Positions 6,225 to 15,377 of a stretch of DNA of 30,468 bases are shown in pieces; the first letter of the stretch is position 1; every line of letters begins with the position of its first letter. A model generated the notes under the pieces. It had not been told where the DNA came from, searched no databases, and worked only from the letters and a program-made list of their open reading frames with translations. This DNA is from Candidatus Nanohalarchaeota archaeon (GTDB lineage: Archaea; EX4484-52): assembly GCA_030632385.1 (NCBI GenBank), contig DAOVUW010000004.1:1-30468 (forward strand), given 5' to 3'. A program made the translations under genes and the position numbers.

Positions 6225-6845
6225 TCATAGTCCTATTGATTTTATTATATAGGGAGATATATATTTAAATAAAAAGAAATTATTTATAATTAAAGTAATG
6301 ATAAATGTAAATGAATTTACATCAATTCTTCCCATAAAAAAATATGAAAAAAATATGTTTATGATTCCATACAAAAATGTTAAAATTATCCCAATTGTAA
6401 AAAAGGCGATATTATTTGCAGGGAAAAAAAGAAAAAACAATGTTATTGATATGTATCCAAAAATAGGCAATAACATCAGTTCTGCCTTGTGCTGACCTCT
6501 AAAGATGCAACCGATTGTTGACGCAATTGAAACAAAAACTAATGCAACAATAGGATGTATATAGTAGCCTAAAACTATACACGCAAATGAACCCCAGTCA
6601 AAACCCACAACAAAAGGGAAAAAAATCTGTATTAATTTTGAAATAATTACCGCAAACAAAAGCAAAAAAAACCAAAATAATATATTTGAAAAAAAGAAAG
6701 AAAAAATTGTAAGTGCTGCTAATGCAAGAAACCATTTATTTTTGAAAATATCATATTTTTTATTGGCATTTTTTAAATTTTTTTTTTTTTTTTTGCGTTT
6801 ATTAAATTCGAAATTGAGTATTTTTTTTATCAGTCTTTTAATCAT
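6225..6845 (-). CDS. Multi-TM membrane protein between pilin-like and ATPase genes
   Basis: Not recognised. The 206-residue protein has a very basic N-terminus (a run of Lys near residues 18-22) followed by about six hydrophobic helices. Some contain small residues, as in YYIHPIVALVFVSIAS. It lies four bases upstream of the ATPase start and is co-transcribed with it, so a role in the same surface-structure machine is likely but not shown. A homopolymer of 17 A in the coding strand encodes the Lys run and could shift frame. Confidence 0.75.
   Translation of the reverse strand: MIKRLIKKILNFEFNKRKKKKKNLKNANKKYDIFKNKWFLALAALTIFSFFFSNILFWFFLLLFAVIISKLIQIFFPFVVGFDWGSFACIVLGYYIHPIVALVFVSIASTIGCIFRGQHKAELMLLPIFGYISITLFFLFFPANNIAFFTIGIILTFLYGIINIFFSYFFMGRIDVNSFTFIITLIINNFFLFKYISPYIIKSIGL
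6778..6794. repeat. 17-base T homopolymer inside a coding region
   Basis: An uninterrupted run of 17 T (A on the coding strand) lies about 18 codons into the 6225-6845 gene. It is long enough to be prone to replication or transcription slippage, and also to sequencing error. A change of one base would abolish the protein. Confidence 0.7.
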
Positions 6846-6851
6846 AATGCA

Positions 6852-7988
6852 TTAAACAGGGTAGTATTTCCAGTCTAGCTTATAGTCTCCTATTCCTTCC
6901 GCTAAAACATTCTGCATAGGCAGAGGGAAATACACAATATTTATAAATGAACCAATACCTCTGTTTCCGGGAAGATATTTTGAACTAAAAACACTTGAGT
7001 TTTCCATACGATCCAAAAAACACGGAGCATTTTTTGCTTCAAAAAAACAAGAATGCTTTGTTTGTATTGTAAGATTTGTAAGCCATATTTTATTATTGTC
7101 CAGCACTATAATTGATCCATTTGCAATAAGATTGCTTGCATTTGTTGCATTGGCAATATAATTCAAAGCACCTGTATTATCGTTTGTCTGACCGATTACC
7201 GCGATAAATTTTCCTGCAAAGTCATCGACTTTAGATATATTTTCTCTGATAAGTATCATATTGTTTGTGCCAAAAGAAAAACCAGTATAATTGGTAGTGG
7301 TATTATCCACATAAGCTATACCATATTTCCAATCAACAGAAGATGTCAACCCTTCAATATAATTGCAAATATTATACTGCTGATAAATAAATCCTTTACT
7401 CAACACAGTATTGAATGAATCTTCTGTATTGTTTATTGAAATTTCCTGTGCTATTAAAAGATTCTTATCAAATGCAGCAGACACTATTGAATCAACAATC
7501 AAAATATTTGTATCAATTGTGATGTTTAACTTAAAATTATCTTTCTGCATAAGGGTTATATTGTTTATATCAATTTCTATATCATAACTTAACCCTTCGG
7601 CTAATATTTTAATGGACTCATACCAGTCCTGTAATGTCGAATTTTCAATAAATTTAAGATTGTTTCCATCGTATGTTCCATTAAGCATTGCCGTAATTAA
7701 ACTCGTGTTGCTGCTATTTACAAAACTGCCATTTTCTATTTCATAATTTGCAATTGCAATAACAGATAATTTTCCGCTTATAAGAGCACTCCTTTCTATA
7801 TCCTCAAATACTCCTTCAACAAAATACGCCATTTCATTATTTCTTATAATCTCATAACCATTGTCAAATTCATATGTAGATTCACGAAGCATTGAGATAT
7901 TTGATACAATCAAAACAAACATAATGACCACAAAAAGAGTATAAAAAAATCCTTTTCTTTTGCGTTTTATTTTGAATAAACAAGACAT
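6852..7988 (-). CDS. Type IV pilin-like surface protein
   Basis: The 378-residue protein begins with a basic segment KIKRKRKGFF followed by one hydrophobic helix (about residues 14-34), the arrangement of archaeal class III (prepilin-type) signals and pilin N-terminal helices. The rest is a long extracytoplasmic region with many N-glycosylation sequons (NSSNTS, NGT, NNT, NYT, NAT, NLT), alternating beta-like stretches, and four Cys that could pair. It is first in the minus-strand cluster, seven bases upstream of the multi-TM gene and then the secretion ATPase. A minor pilin or tip/adhesin role is inferred from position and topology, not from a recognised domain. Confidence 0.7.
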   Translation of the reverse strand: MSCLFKIKRKRKGFFYTLFVVIMFVLIVSNISMLRESTYEFDNGYEIIRNNEMAYFVEGVFEDIERSALISGKLSVIAIANYEIENGSFVNSSNTSLITAMLNGTYDGNNLKFIENSTLQDWYESIKILAEGLSYDIEIDINNITLMQKDNFKLNITIDTNILIVDSIVSAAFDKNLLIAQEISINNTEDSFNTVLSKGFIYQQYNICNYIEGLTSSVDWKYGIAYVDNTTTNYTGFSFGTNNMILIRENISKVDDFAGKFIAVIGQTNDNTGALNYIANATNASNLIANGSIIVLDNNKIWLTNLTIQTKHSCFFEAKNAPCFLDRMENSSVFSSKYLPGNRGIGSFINIVYFPLPMQNVLAEGIGDYKLDWKYYPV

Positions 7989-8048
7989 AAAGATATTAAA
8001 TTTTTAAGTTTTTAAAAATATTGGTTAATTCCTATAAAATAACAAATA

Positions 8049-10232
8049 ATGGTTAAAATGGCAAAAGCAGATTTAATTGTGGAACAGATGAATAAGATTG
8101 TACAAAATCAGACGAAAATAAGGAATATAGCTATTGCAGCTCATATAGATCATGGAAAAACAACACTTACAGATAATTTGCTTGCTTCATCCGGTCTAAT
8201 AAATACAGAAACTGCAGGAAAGCAATGCTTTATGGATTTTGACAAACAAGAACAGGAAAGAGGAATTACAATATATTCTGCTAATGTTTCTATGGTCCAT
8301 AAGTTTGAGAATGAAGATTATTTAATTAACCTAATAGACACTCCTGGTCATGTTGATTTTGGAGGAGATGTAACCCGAGCTATGAGAGCAGTGGATGGAT
8401 GCATAATTTTAGTAGATTCAGTTGATGGCGTCATGCCTCAGACAGAAACTGTTGTAAGACAGGCGCTAAAAGAAAGGGTAAAGCCCGCTCTTTTCATAAA
8501 TAAAATGGACCGGTTAATAAAAGAACTTGACTTGACGCCTGAAAAAATACAGGAAAGAGTAACAAAAATAATAAATGATGTAAATATATTGATAGAAAAA
8601 GCAGCTCCTGAAGAATACAAAAAAAAATGGAAAGTAAATGTAATGGAAGGAAGTGTTGCTTTTGGTTCTGCTTACAGAAACTGGGCATTGTCTGTTTCCT
8701 TTATGAAAAAAACAGGAATCACATTCAAGGACATCATAAAATATACAAAAGAAGATAATGAAAAAGAACTTTCTCAAAAAGCAAATATAAGTGAAGTCCT
8801 TCTTGATATTGTTATCAAGCATCTTCCTGCTCCTAAAGCTGCTCAGGAATATAGAATTAAGAAAATCTGGGGTGGAGATATGACAACAGATATTGGAAAA
8901 TCGCTTTCATCTGCTGATTCAAAAGGACCTTTTGTTGGTATGATTACAAATACCCTTCAAGACCCTCAGGCAGGAACAATTTCCACAATCAGAATATTTG
9001 GAGGAACTCTTAATGAAGGAATGGAAATATGGAATGCAAGTAAAGAAAAATCTGAAAGAATACAGCAATTGGGAATTTATGCAGGTCCAAGAAGAATACC
9101 TATTCATTCAAGCGTAGCAGGAAATATTATTGCAGTAACAGGACTTGGTGGCTCTGCTACAGGAGACACGGTTTGCGACTTAAAATTAAAGGATATTGAA
9201 TTATTTGAATCTATACAACATTTATTTGAACCTGTTGTTACAAAAGCAATTGAAGTCAAAAATATAAAAGACCTTCCAAAACTCATAGATATATTAAAAC
9301 AAAGAGGAAGAGAAGATCCTACTATTAAAGTATCCATATCTGAAGATACAGGGGAAACACTTGTTTCAGGTCTTGGAGAATTACATATTGAAGCAAAAAT
9401 AGAAAGATACATAAAAGAAAAGGGACTGGACATAAATGTTTCAAAACCAATTGTAATGTATAAAGAAGGTATTTTAAATGCATCTGTTCAAGTTGAGGGG
9501 AAAACACCAAATAAGCATAATAAATTCTATCTTAAAGTTGAACCTCTTACTGAAAAAGTTGTGACTTTATTAAAAAGCGGAGAATTAAAGCAGGGCAAAA
9601 TAAGAAAGCAGGATTTAGCAGAAATTTCCGCAGCACTCAGAGCAGCCGAAATGCCGACAGAAAAAGCAAAAAACGCTGTTGCAATATACGACCAGAATCT
9701 ATTTTTGAATCTTTCAAAAGGTATTGTGCAATTAAATGAAGTAATTGAATTGCTGATACAATCATTTAAAGAAGTATGCTCTGAAGGACCTCTTGCACAT
9801 GAACCGCTTACTGGTGTCTGCATTCAACTGATGGATGCAAAACTTCACGAAGATGCAATACACAGAGGACCTGCGCAAGTTCTCCCAGCAGTAAAATCAG
9901 CCATAAGAGAAGCAATTATAGATGGTGGTGCAATACTTTATGAACCAAAACAAATATTGAGAATTGATGCTCCTATAGATTATATGGGAAACATCATTAA
10001 TGAAGTCCAAAACCGAAGAGGACAGATATTCGATATGCAGGAAGAAGGAGATATGAATGCAATTACAGCAAAACTTCCTGTAGCAGAAATGTTTGGATTT
10101 GAAGCAGGAGTAAAATCCGCAACAGCAGGACGAGGATTTCAATCCCTGGTGGATGTCATATATGAAAAAATACAGCGGGACATAATGGAGAAAGTCGTAA
10201 AAGAAATAAAAACAAGAAAAGGATTGAAGTGA
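8049..10232 (+). CDS. fusA: Translation elongation factor 2 (aEF-2)
   Basis: The 727-residue protein carries the GTPase motifs AHIDHGKT (31-38), the switch RGIT, DTPGH and NKMD, then the domains II-V expected for archaeal EF-2. The domain IV tip reads LHEDAIHRGPAQ. The His of IHRGP (about residue 605) is the site modified to diphthamide in archaea and eukaryotes. EF-2 catalyses GTP-dependent translocation on the ribosome. A second in-frame Met lies at codon 4 (8058), so the start could be either. The gene is transcribed alone, divergently from the pilin-like gene, and is followed by a T-run. Confidence 0.98.
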   Translation: MVKMAKADLIVEQMNKIVQNQTKIRNIAIAAHIDHGKTTLTDNLLASSGLINTETAGKQCFMDFDKQEQERGITIYSANVSMVHKFENEDYLINLIDTPGHVDFGGDVTRAMRAVDGCIILVDSVDGVMPQTETVVRQALKERVKPALFINKMDRLIKELDLTPEKIQERVTKIINDVNILIEKAAPEEYKKKWKVNVMEGSVAFGSAYRNWALSVSFMKKTGITFKDIIKYTKEDNEKELSQKANISEVLLDIVIKHLPAPKAAQEYRIKKIWGGDMTTDIGKSLSSADSKGPFVGMITNTLQDPQAGTISTIRIFGGTLNEGMEIWNASKEKSERIQQLGIYAGPRRIPIHSSVAGNIIAVTGLGGSATGDTVCDLKLKDIELFESIQHLFEPVVTKAIEVKNIKDLPKLIDILKQRGREDPTIKVSISEDTGETLVSGLGELHIEAKIERYIKEKGLDINVSKPIVMYKEGILNASVQVEGKTPNKHNKFYLKVEPLTEKVVTLLKSGELKQGKIRKQDLAEISAALRAAEMPTEKAKNAVAIYDQNLFLNLSKGIVQLNEVIELLIQSFKEVCSEGPLAHEPLTGVCIQLMDAKLHEDAIHRGPAQVLPAVKSAIREAIIDGGAILYEPKQILRIDAPIDYMGNIINEVQNRRGQIFDMQEEGDMNAITAKLPVAEMFGFEAGVKSATAGRGFQSLVDVIYEKIQRDIMEKVVKEIKTRKGLK

Positions 10233-10235
10233 TTC

Positions 10236-10243
10236 TTTTTTTT
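10236..10243 (+). terminator. T-run terminator after EF-2
   Basis: Eight consecutive T begin three bases after the EF-2 stop codon, without a strong hairpin. This is the usual form of archaeal intrinsic termination. Confidence 0.55.
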
Positions 10244-10312
10244 ATTTCCAATAAACTCTAAACTTTCAAGAAAAATCAATATTTATTTGATGTGCATCAC
10301 TTTATAGAAAGT

Positions 10313-10320
10313 TTTTTATA
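10313..10320 (+). promoter_or_regulatory. TATA box of the CutA-PAN-TadC-PurA operon
   Basis: TTTTTTATAA around 10311-10321 lies about 24 bases before the ATG at 10341, again predicting a leaderless first gene. Confidence 0.5.
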
Positions 10321-10340
10321 AGTGAAAACTAAGAGAAGTT

Positions 10341-10658
10341 ATGATTTGTAAAATAATATTTGCAAACTTGAATGAAGAGGAAAAAGCAGACAGACTTGCT
10401 GAGATTTTATTGAAGAAAAAGCTGGTTTTGTATGTAGATGTAATAAAGACAAAATCTTATAGACTAACAGATATTGGAAAAGTTGAAAAAGAAAATGAGT
10501 ATTTATTGATTGCAAAAACAAACAATAATTTAGTGGAAGAGGCAAAAAAAGAAATACTGTGTCATATCCCTTATGAAAAAGGAGACATGATTTTACTGGA
10601 TGCTTCAGATAAAGCCACAAGAATGGATTTATTGTTGTCTAAATTAACAGGAGAATAA
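10341..10658 (+). CDS. cutA: CutA1-like protein
   Basis: The 105-residue product follows the CutA1 pattern: an opening strand (IIFANLNEEEKADRLAEILLKKKLVLYVDVI), a middle strand with the GKVEKENEYLLIAKT turn, and a C-terminal HIPYEKGDMILLDAS that matches the CutA HPYE-x-P-E-I segment. CutA1 proteins form very stable ferredoxin-like trimers; links to copper tolerance are old and the function is uncertain. It opens the operon and its stop is one base from the PAN start, so it is co-expressed with the proteasome ATPase. The fit is distant enough that a paralogous signalling trimer cannot be excluded. Confidence 0.75.
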   Translation: MICKIIFANLNEEEKADRLAEILLKKKLVLYVDVIKTKSYRLTDIGKVEKENEYLLIAKTNNNLVEEAKKEILCHIPYEKGDMILLDASDKATRMDLLLSKLTGE

Positions 10659-10659
10659 A

Positions 10660-11811
10660 ATGAGTGCAGATACAAAAACCAAAGAATATAACAATTCAGT
10701 CGAATACAATGATTTAAATGCAGAATACAAAATTAAACTTCTTGCAGAAGAAAACAGAATATTGAAGAAAAATCTCTATGATATACAAAGTGAAATTGAA
10801 AAATATAGAGAAATGCCTTATTTAATTGCAAGAATTGTTGAGATAGTAGAGGAAAAAGCAATTATATTTTTAAATACAGGAAAATTTTTCGTGAATATAT
10901 CAAAAGACATGGTAGGAAAACTAAAGGCAGATGATGAAGTTTTTATTGAACAAAAATCATTGACTGTGATTGGAAAAAGAGGTTCATACAAGCATTATGA
11001 TGTAGAAAGATATATAATTTTTGAAAAGCCAAATGTTTCATGGGATTTAATAGGTGGTCTTGAAGAACAAGAACAAGAATTAAAAGAAGTTATTGAATTA
11101 CCTCTTCTTAAACCTGAATTATTTAAAAAAATAGGAATATGCCCTCCTAAAGGAGTTCTACTTTATGGTCCGCCGGGATGCGGAAAGACGCTTATTGCAA
11201 AAGCAGTTGCAACAAGCACAAATGCAAATTTTGTTGAGATTGTTGGTTCTGAACTTGTTCAAAAATATATAGGCGAAGGAACAAAATTTGTAAAATCCAT
11301 ATTCCACATGGCAAGGGAAAAGTCACCATGCATAATATTTATAGATGAAATAGATTCAATTGCATCAAAAAGAGTTGCACTTGGAACAAGTGGCGAAAGA
11401 GAAGTTCAACGGACATTTATGCAATTTCTCGCAGAAATTGACGGATTTAAAAATCTTGGAGATGTTAAAATTATAGGGGCAACAAACAGGAAAGATATTT
11501 TAGATGAAGCTGTAATTCGTCCGGGAAGACTCGACAGGCTCATTGAAATAAAACCCCCGAACAAAAAAGGACGGCTTCAGATATTAAAAATACATACAAA
11601 AAACATGAATCTTGAAAAAACCATTTCTTTAGAAAAAATAGCTGCAGAATCAAAAAATTTAAGCGGAGCAGAAATAAAATCTGTGGTGGTAGAGGCAGGA
11701 TATTTTGCATTAAGAGACAAGAGATTCAAATTAAATGAAACTGATTTTAATAAATCCTTGATTAAAGTAAAAAAGCAAGAGAATAAAAAACACTTAAATT
11801 TTTATGCTTAA
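10660..11811 (+). CDS. pan: Proteasome-activating nucleotidase PAN
   Basis: The 383-residue AAA+ protein has an N-terminal coiled coil (about 20-50), a small OB-type domain (about 55-108), Walker A GPPGCGKT (170-177), Walker B CIIFIDEID (224-232), sensor Asn in GATNR and arginine fingers in RPGRLDR (287-293). The chain ends in FYA, a hydrophobic-Tyr-X motif that docks into the 20S proteasome alpha ring and opens its gate. It unfolds substrates with ATP for the archaeal proteasome. It lies one base after the CutA-like gene and four bases before the TadC gene. Confidence 0.96.
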   Translation: MSADTKTKEYNNSVEYNDLNAEYKIKLLAEENRILKKNLYDIQSEIEKYREMPYLIARIVEIVEEKAIIFLNTGKFFVNISKDMVGKLKADDEVFIEQKSLTVIGKRGSYKHYDVERYIIFEKPNVSWDLIGGLEEQEQELKEVIELPLLKPELFKKIGICPPKGVLLYGPPGCGKTLIAKAVATSTNANFVEIVGSELVQKYIGEGTKFVKSIFHMAREKSPCIIFIDEIDSIASKRVALGTSGEREVQRTFMQFLAEIDGFKNLGDVKIIGATNRKDILDEAVIRPGRLDRLIEIKPPNKKGRLQILKIHTKNMNLEKTISLEKIAAESKNLSGAEIKSVVVEAGYFALRDKRFKLNETDFNKSLIKVKKQENKKHLNFYA

Positions 11812-11814
11812 AAT

Positions 11815-12711
11815 ATGGCTCTAACTTTAAAAGAACAGGTAATTACTCTAGCATACCAATTGTTAGGCAAGAACATCGAAGGATATGTTTCTAATAATGA
11901 AAGTTTCAATAATCTAAGAGCGAATGTTAAAATCTCTAATATTGGAATGACCTTGACAGAATATCTATCTTTGTCAATAATAGGAGTACTTCTTTCTTTT
12001 GTTTTTGCAACCCCTATATTGAGTGTTTTTATTTATTTTATTACAATGGATTTATTTTTTTCTGTTTTTTTGAGTTTATTTTCTGCTTTTTTCATTTCAT
12101 TTGGTGTATTGTCTGTTTTTTTAGTTATTCCTTCTATGATTAGAGGAGAACGAGAAAAAAAAATAGAAGATATTCTTCCCTTTGCACTTTCATATTTAAC
12201 AATAATGGCAAGTGCCCAAAATCCCTCTGTTTCTATGTTTAAAACACTAGCGAAATTCTCCGAATATGGCGAAGTTTCAGTTGAAGCTCGGCAGATAGTT
12301 GAAGAAGTAGAATTGATGGGGGTTAATTTCAACAGTGCTTTAGTTCATGCCACAGAGCGTACGCCTTCAAAAACATTTAAAAATGTTTTATGGGGTATTA
12401 AATCAACCATAGAATCAGGGGGAAATTTAAAGCAATATTTAAGAGAATGTAGTTCAGAGGCCATGAATTCTTATAAATTAAGGCTTGCAAAATATGAAAA
12501 TCAGGTCACTCTTTTAACAGAAATATATCTTACTGCTGTTGTTGTTGGATCAATATTTATTATAATCATATCTGTAATATTTAGTGTTATTGGAGGGATG
12601 GATAGTCAGATGATAATAACATTGCAATTAGTTATAATAATTCTGGTTCTACCCTTTTCCGCAGGAGGTTTTTTATTGATTGAAAGAGGAATTGCACCTG
12701 CTGGTGTTTAA
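11815..12711 (+). CDS. TadC/ArlJ-type pilus assembly membrane protein
   Basis: The 298-residue protein has the T2SSF (GspF/TadC) layout: an N-terminal cytoplasmic part, two TM helices (about 47-75 and 78-105), a cytoplasmic helical domain with the family-like EDILPFALSYLTIMASAQNPS and FKNVLWGIKSTIESGGNLKQYL, and two C-terminal TM helices. Such proteins form the membrane platform turned by the TadA/ArlI ATPase. The matching ATPase is at 4595-6220 in another operon. Here the gene sits between PAN and PurA, an unusual place for a pilus component. It overlaps no neighbour if PurA starts at 12728. Confidence 0.88.
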   Translation: MALTLKEQVITLAYQLLGKNIEGYVSNNESFNNLRANVKISNIGMTLTEYLSLSIIGVLLSFVFATPILSVFIYFITMDLFFSVFLSLFSAFFISFGVLSVFLVIPSMIRGEREKKIEDILPFALSYLTIMASAQNPSVSMFKTLAKFSEYGEVSVEARQIVEEVELMGVNFNSALVHATERTPSKTFKNVLWGIKSTIESGGNLKQYLRECSSEAMNSYKLRLAKYENQVTLLTEIYLTAVVVGSIFIIIISVIFSVIGGMDSQMIITLQLVIIILVLPFSAGGFLLIERGIAPAGV

Positions 12712-12727
12712 ATACAAAAAAGGAAAT

Positions 12728-13990
12728 ATGGATAAGAATATAGTTATTGCAGGAATGCAATTCGGAGATGAAGGAAAGGGAAAAATAGTTGATTTTCTTT
12801 CAGAAGATGCAGAAATTGTTGTAAGATACAATGGAGGAGATAATGCAGGACATACTATTTGTGCAGAAAATCAAATATATAAACTTCATTTGATTCCATC
12901 CGGCGCTATTTTGGGAAAAGAGTTGGTTATTGGAAATGGCTGTGTTGTTAATCCAAAAATCCTGATAAATGAAATAAATTTTTTTGAAAAAAACAGAAAA
13001 AAAATAAATCTGTACTTGAGTGGAAGAGCCCATATAATAATGCCTTATCACATTGCACTTGACGGAATGGAAGAAAAAGCAAGAATGAATAAAATCGGAA
13101 CAACAAAAAGAGGAATTGGTCCGTGCTATATGGATAAAGCTGAACGCACATGCGCAGTAAGAGTGTATGATTTAGTTGATGAAAAATTGCTGATGAAAAA
13201 AATAAAGCAAAATGTATATTCTAAAGCATTAGTACTCGAATTAGATAATGCTGAAGAATATGCAAATGATATTTTCAAAGAATACAAAGGATATGGAGAA
13301 CTTCTCAAAAAATATGTATGCGACACAAGTAGATATTTAAATGAAAAAATGAAAGAAAATAAAAAAATACTTTTCGAAGGTGCGCAAGGCTGTTTTTTGG
13401 ATGTTGATTTTGGAACATATCCTTTTACGACTTCTTCAAATACTATCAGCAGCGCATTGTTTTGTGGATGTGGAATATTTCCAAAATCCATTGAAGTAAG
13501 AGGAATTGCAAAAGCATACATGACTCGGGTCGGAGAAGGCTATTTTCCAACAGAACTATTTGATGAGACAAAAAATCATTTTTTAAATATCGGCAAAGAA
13601 TTTGGAACAACAACAGGAAGACCCAGAAGATGCGGATGGCTTGATCTTCCGTTATTAAAAAGAGCAATTATGCTGAATGCAGCAGATGACATAGTTCTTA
13701 CTAAATTGGATGTTTTGGCAGGATTGAAAAAAATAAAAGTATGCACGCATTATGAAATAGACAGCAAGAAGGTCGATATGTTTCCTGATAATCCAATGGA
13801 TTTAAAAAAAGCAAAACCAATATACCATGAATTAGATGGTTTTGAAAATGTTGATTTTGGAAGAATAAAAAAAAGAAAAGACTTGCCACTCAATGCAAAA
13901 AAATACGTTGATTTTATTGAAAAAGAAATCGGCATCCCTATAAAAATAATATCCATCGGACCCGGGAGAAATGAAACAATATTATGTTAA
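12728..13990 (+). CDS. purA: Adenylosuccinate synthetase
   Basis: The 420-residue enzyme joins IMP and aspartate with GTP to form adenylosuccinate, the first committed step to AMP. Seen are the P-loop-like GDEGKGK (13-19), the GDNAGHT segment with the catalytic His, GTTKRGIGPCYMDK, and the signature TTGRPRRCGWLDL. The start MDKNIVIAGMQ at 12728 is chosen because it places GDEGKGK at the usual distance; an in-frame ATG at 12680 would add 16 atypical residues inside the TadC gene. Its stop overlaps the start of the flavoprotein gene by seven bases. Confidence 0.97.
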   Translation: MDKNIVIAGMQFGDEGKGKIVDFLSEDAEIVVRYNGGDNAGHTICAENQIYKLHLIPSGAILGKELVIGNGCVVNPKILINEINFFEKNRKKINLYLSGRAHIIMPYHIALDGMEEKARMNKIGTTKRGIGPCYMDKAERTCAVRVYDLVDEKLLMKKIKQNVYSKALVLELDNAEEYANDIFKEYKGYGELLKKYVCDTSRYLNEKMKENKKILFEGAQGCFLDVDFGTYPFTTSSNTISSALFCGCGIFPKSIEVRGIAKAYMTRVGEGYFPTELFDETKNHFLNIGKEFGTTTGRPRRCGWLDLPLLKRAIMLNAADDIVLTKLDVLAGLKKIKVCTHYEIDSKKVDMFPDNPMDLKKAKPIYHELDGFENVDFGRIKKRKDLPLNAKKYVDFIEKEIGIPIKIISIGPGRNETILC

Positions 13991-15369
13991 TCGAAAATAA
14001 ATATGATGTAATTATAGTGGGTGCAGGACCTGCGGGTTTGTTTTGCGCATGGGAACTGGCACAAAAAACCACCCTAAAAATTCTTGTTATTGACAGAGGA
14101 AAAGATGTATTCAACAGGCAAAACAAAGGTATTGATATTTTAGAAGGTGTTGGCGGAGCAGGATGCAAAAGTGACGGTAAACTTAACCTGTCTCCATATA
14201 TTGGAGGAGATTTGACAAAATATTGCGAAAGTGAAGAAAAAGCAAATGCACTGATAGAGACTGTAGATAGCGTGTTTGTAAAATATGGAGCTCCAAAAGA
14301 AAGATTTCTTAATGCAGATGATGTGCGAAAACTCCAGGCAAAAGCATCTCAATGCAATATAAAATACATTCCTATAATTCAAAAACACATTGGTTCAGAC
14401 AAACTACCTGATGTAATTTTTAAATTCAAAAAAGATTTAGTTGAAAAAGGAGTTGAATTTGCTCTCGAAAAAGAAGTAAAGGATATTGTTGTTGAAGAAA
14501 AAAACAACAATAAAATCATCAAAGGAGTTCTTATTAAAAATGGAAAAACAGACAAATTAATATGTTCAGATTATGTTGTTTTGGCATTGGGCAGAAGCGG
14601 TCATAAATCAATGACAGAGGTAATTAAAAAACACGATATAGAAAAGCAGTTCTCTTTCATAGATGTTGGTGTTCGTGTTGAGACCAATAACAGCGTTATG
14701 GATGAAATAACCTCGATAAATTACGATCCAAAACTTCATCTTATGACAAAAACATACGGCGATTTTGCAAGAACTTTTTGCACTAATCCATCAGGATATG
14801 TTGTAAAAGAAACATATCAGGATTATATTGGCGTAAATGGTCATTCTAAAAAATACGAAAAATCTATAAATACAAATTTTGCTCTGTTGATAAATGTTCT
14901 TTTAACAGAACCATTGGAAAATGCCAATGATTACGGAGAAACAATAGCAAGAATTGCAACGACCACCGGCGGGGGAGAAGTTACATTGCAGAGATTGGGT
15001 GATTTATTAAAAGGACACAGGACAAGAAAAGAATATATTCAAAACACTCTGGTAAAGCCCACGATGAAGGAATACACAGCCGGCGATATTTCTATGATAC
15101 TCCCGGGGAGAATAATGACAGATATTGTGGATGCTCTAAAGCAAATGAATGAATTAATCCCGGGAATTTATGCAGATAGTACACTACTTTATGCCCCCGA
15201 AATAAAATATTATTCTGTTATAGTCAAAGTCAATGAAAATACTCTTGAAACAAATATCTGCAATCTTTTTGTTGCCGGAGATGGCGCAGGTTTGAGTAGA
15301 GATATTATTAATGCAAGCGCAACAGGAATAATTTCAGCAGATGGAATTTCAAGAAAAAGCAAAAAATAA
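13984..15369 (+). CDS. FAD-dependent dehydrogenase, COG2509 family
   Basis: The 461-residue protein begins with a dinucleotide-binding fold (VIIVGAGPAGLF, GAGPAG at 13-18) and ends with the FAD-contacting LFVAGDGAGLSRDIINASATG. Middle sections include GGAGCKSDGKL and FCTNPSGYVV, features I associate with the COG2509 group of uncharacterised NAD(FAD)-utilising dehydrogenases. The redox substrate is unknown. It overlaps the end of PurA by seven bases and closes the five-gene operon. Its 3' end is eight bases from the convergent MEMO-AMMECR1 gene. Confidence 0.88.
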   Translation: MLIENKYDVIIVGAGPAGLFCAWELAQKTTLKILVIDRGKDVFNRQNKGIDILEGVGGAGCKSDGKLNLSPYIGGDLTKYCESEEKANALIETVDSVFVKYGAPKERFLNADDVRKLQAKASQCNIKYIPIIQKHIGSDKLPDVIFKFKKDLVEKGVEFALEKEVKDIVVEEKNNNKIIKGVLIKNGKTDKLICSDYVVLALGRSGHKSMTEVIKKHDIEKQFSFIDVGVRVETNNSVMDEITSINYDPKLHLMTKTYGDFARTFCTNPSGYVVKETYQDYIGVNGHSKKYEKSINTNFALLINVLLTEPLENANDYGETIARIATTTGGGEVTLQRLGDLLKGHRTRKEYIQNTLVKPTMKEYTAGDISMILPGRIMTDIVDALKQMNELIPGIYADSTLLYAPEIKYYSVIVKVNENTLETNICNLFVAGDGAGLSRDIINASATGIISADGISRKSKK

Positions 15370-15377
15370 AAGTAAAT

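Noticed and set aside
8438..10142. Several long minus-strand frames inside the EF-2 gene
   Set aside because: These are antisense shadows of a highly conserved coding sequence and show low-complexity Phe/Ser/Leu composition. The same holds for antisense frames in purA, PCNA and citrate synthase.
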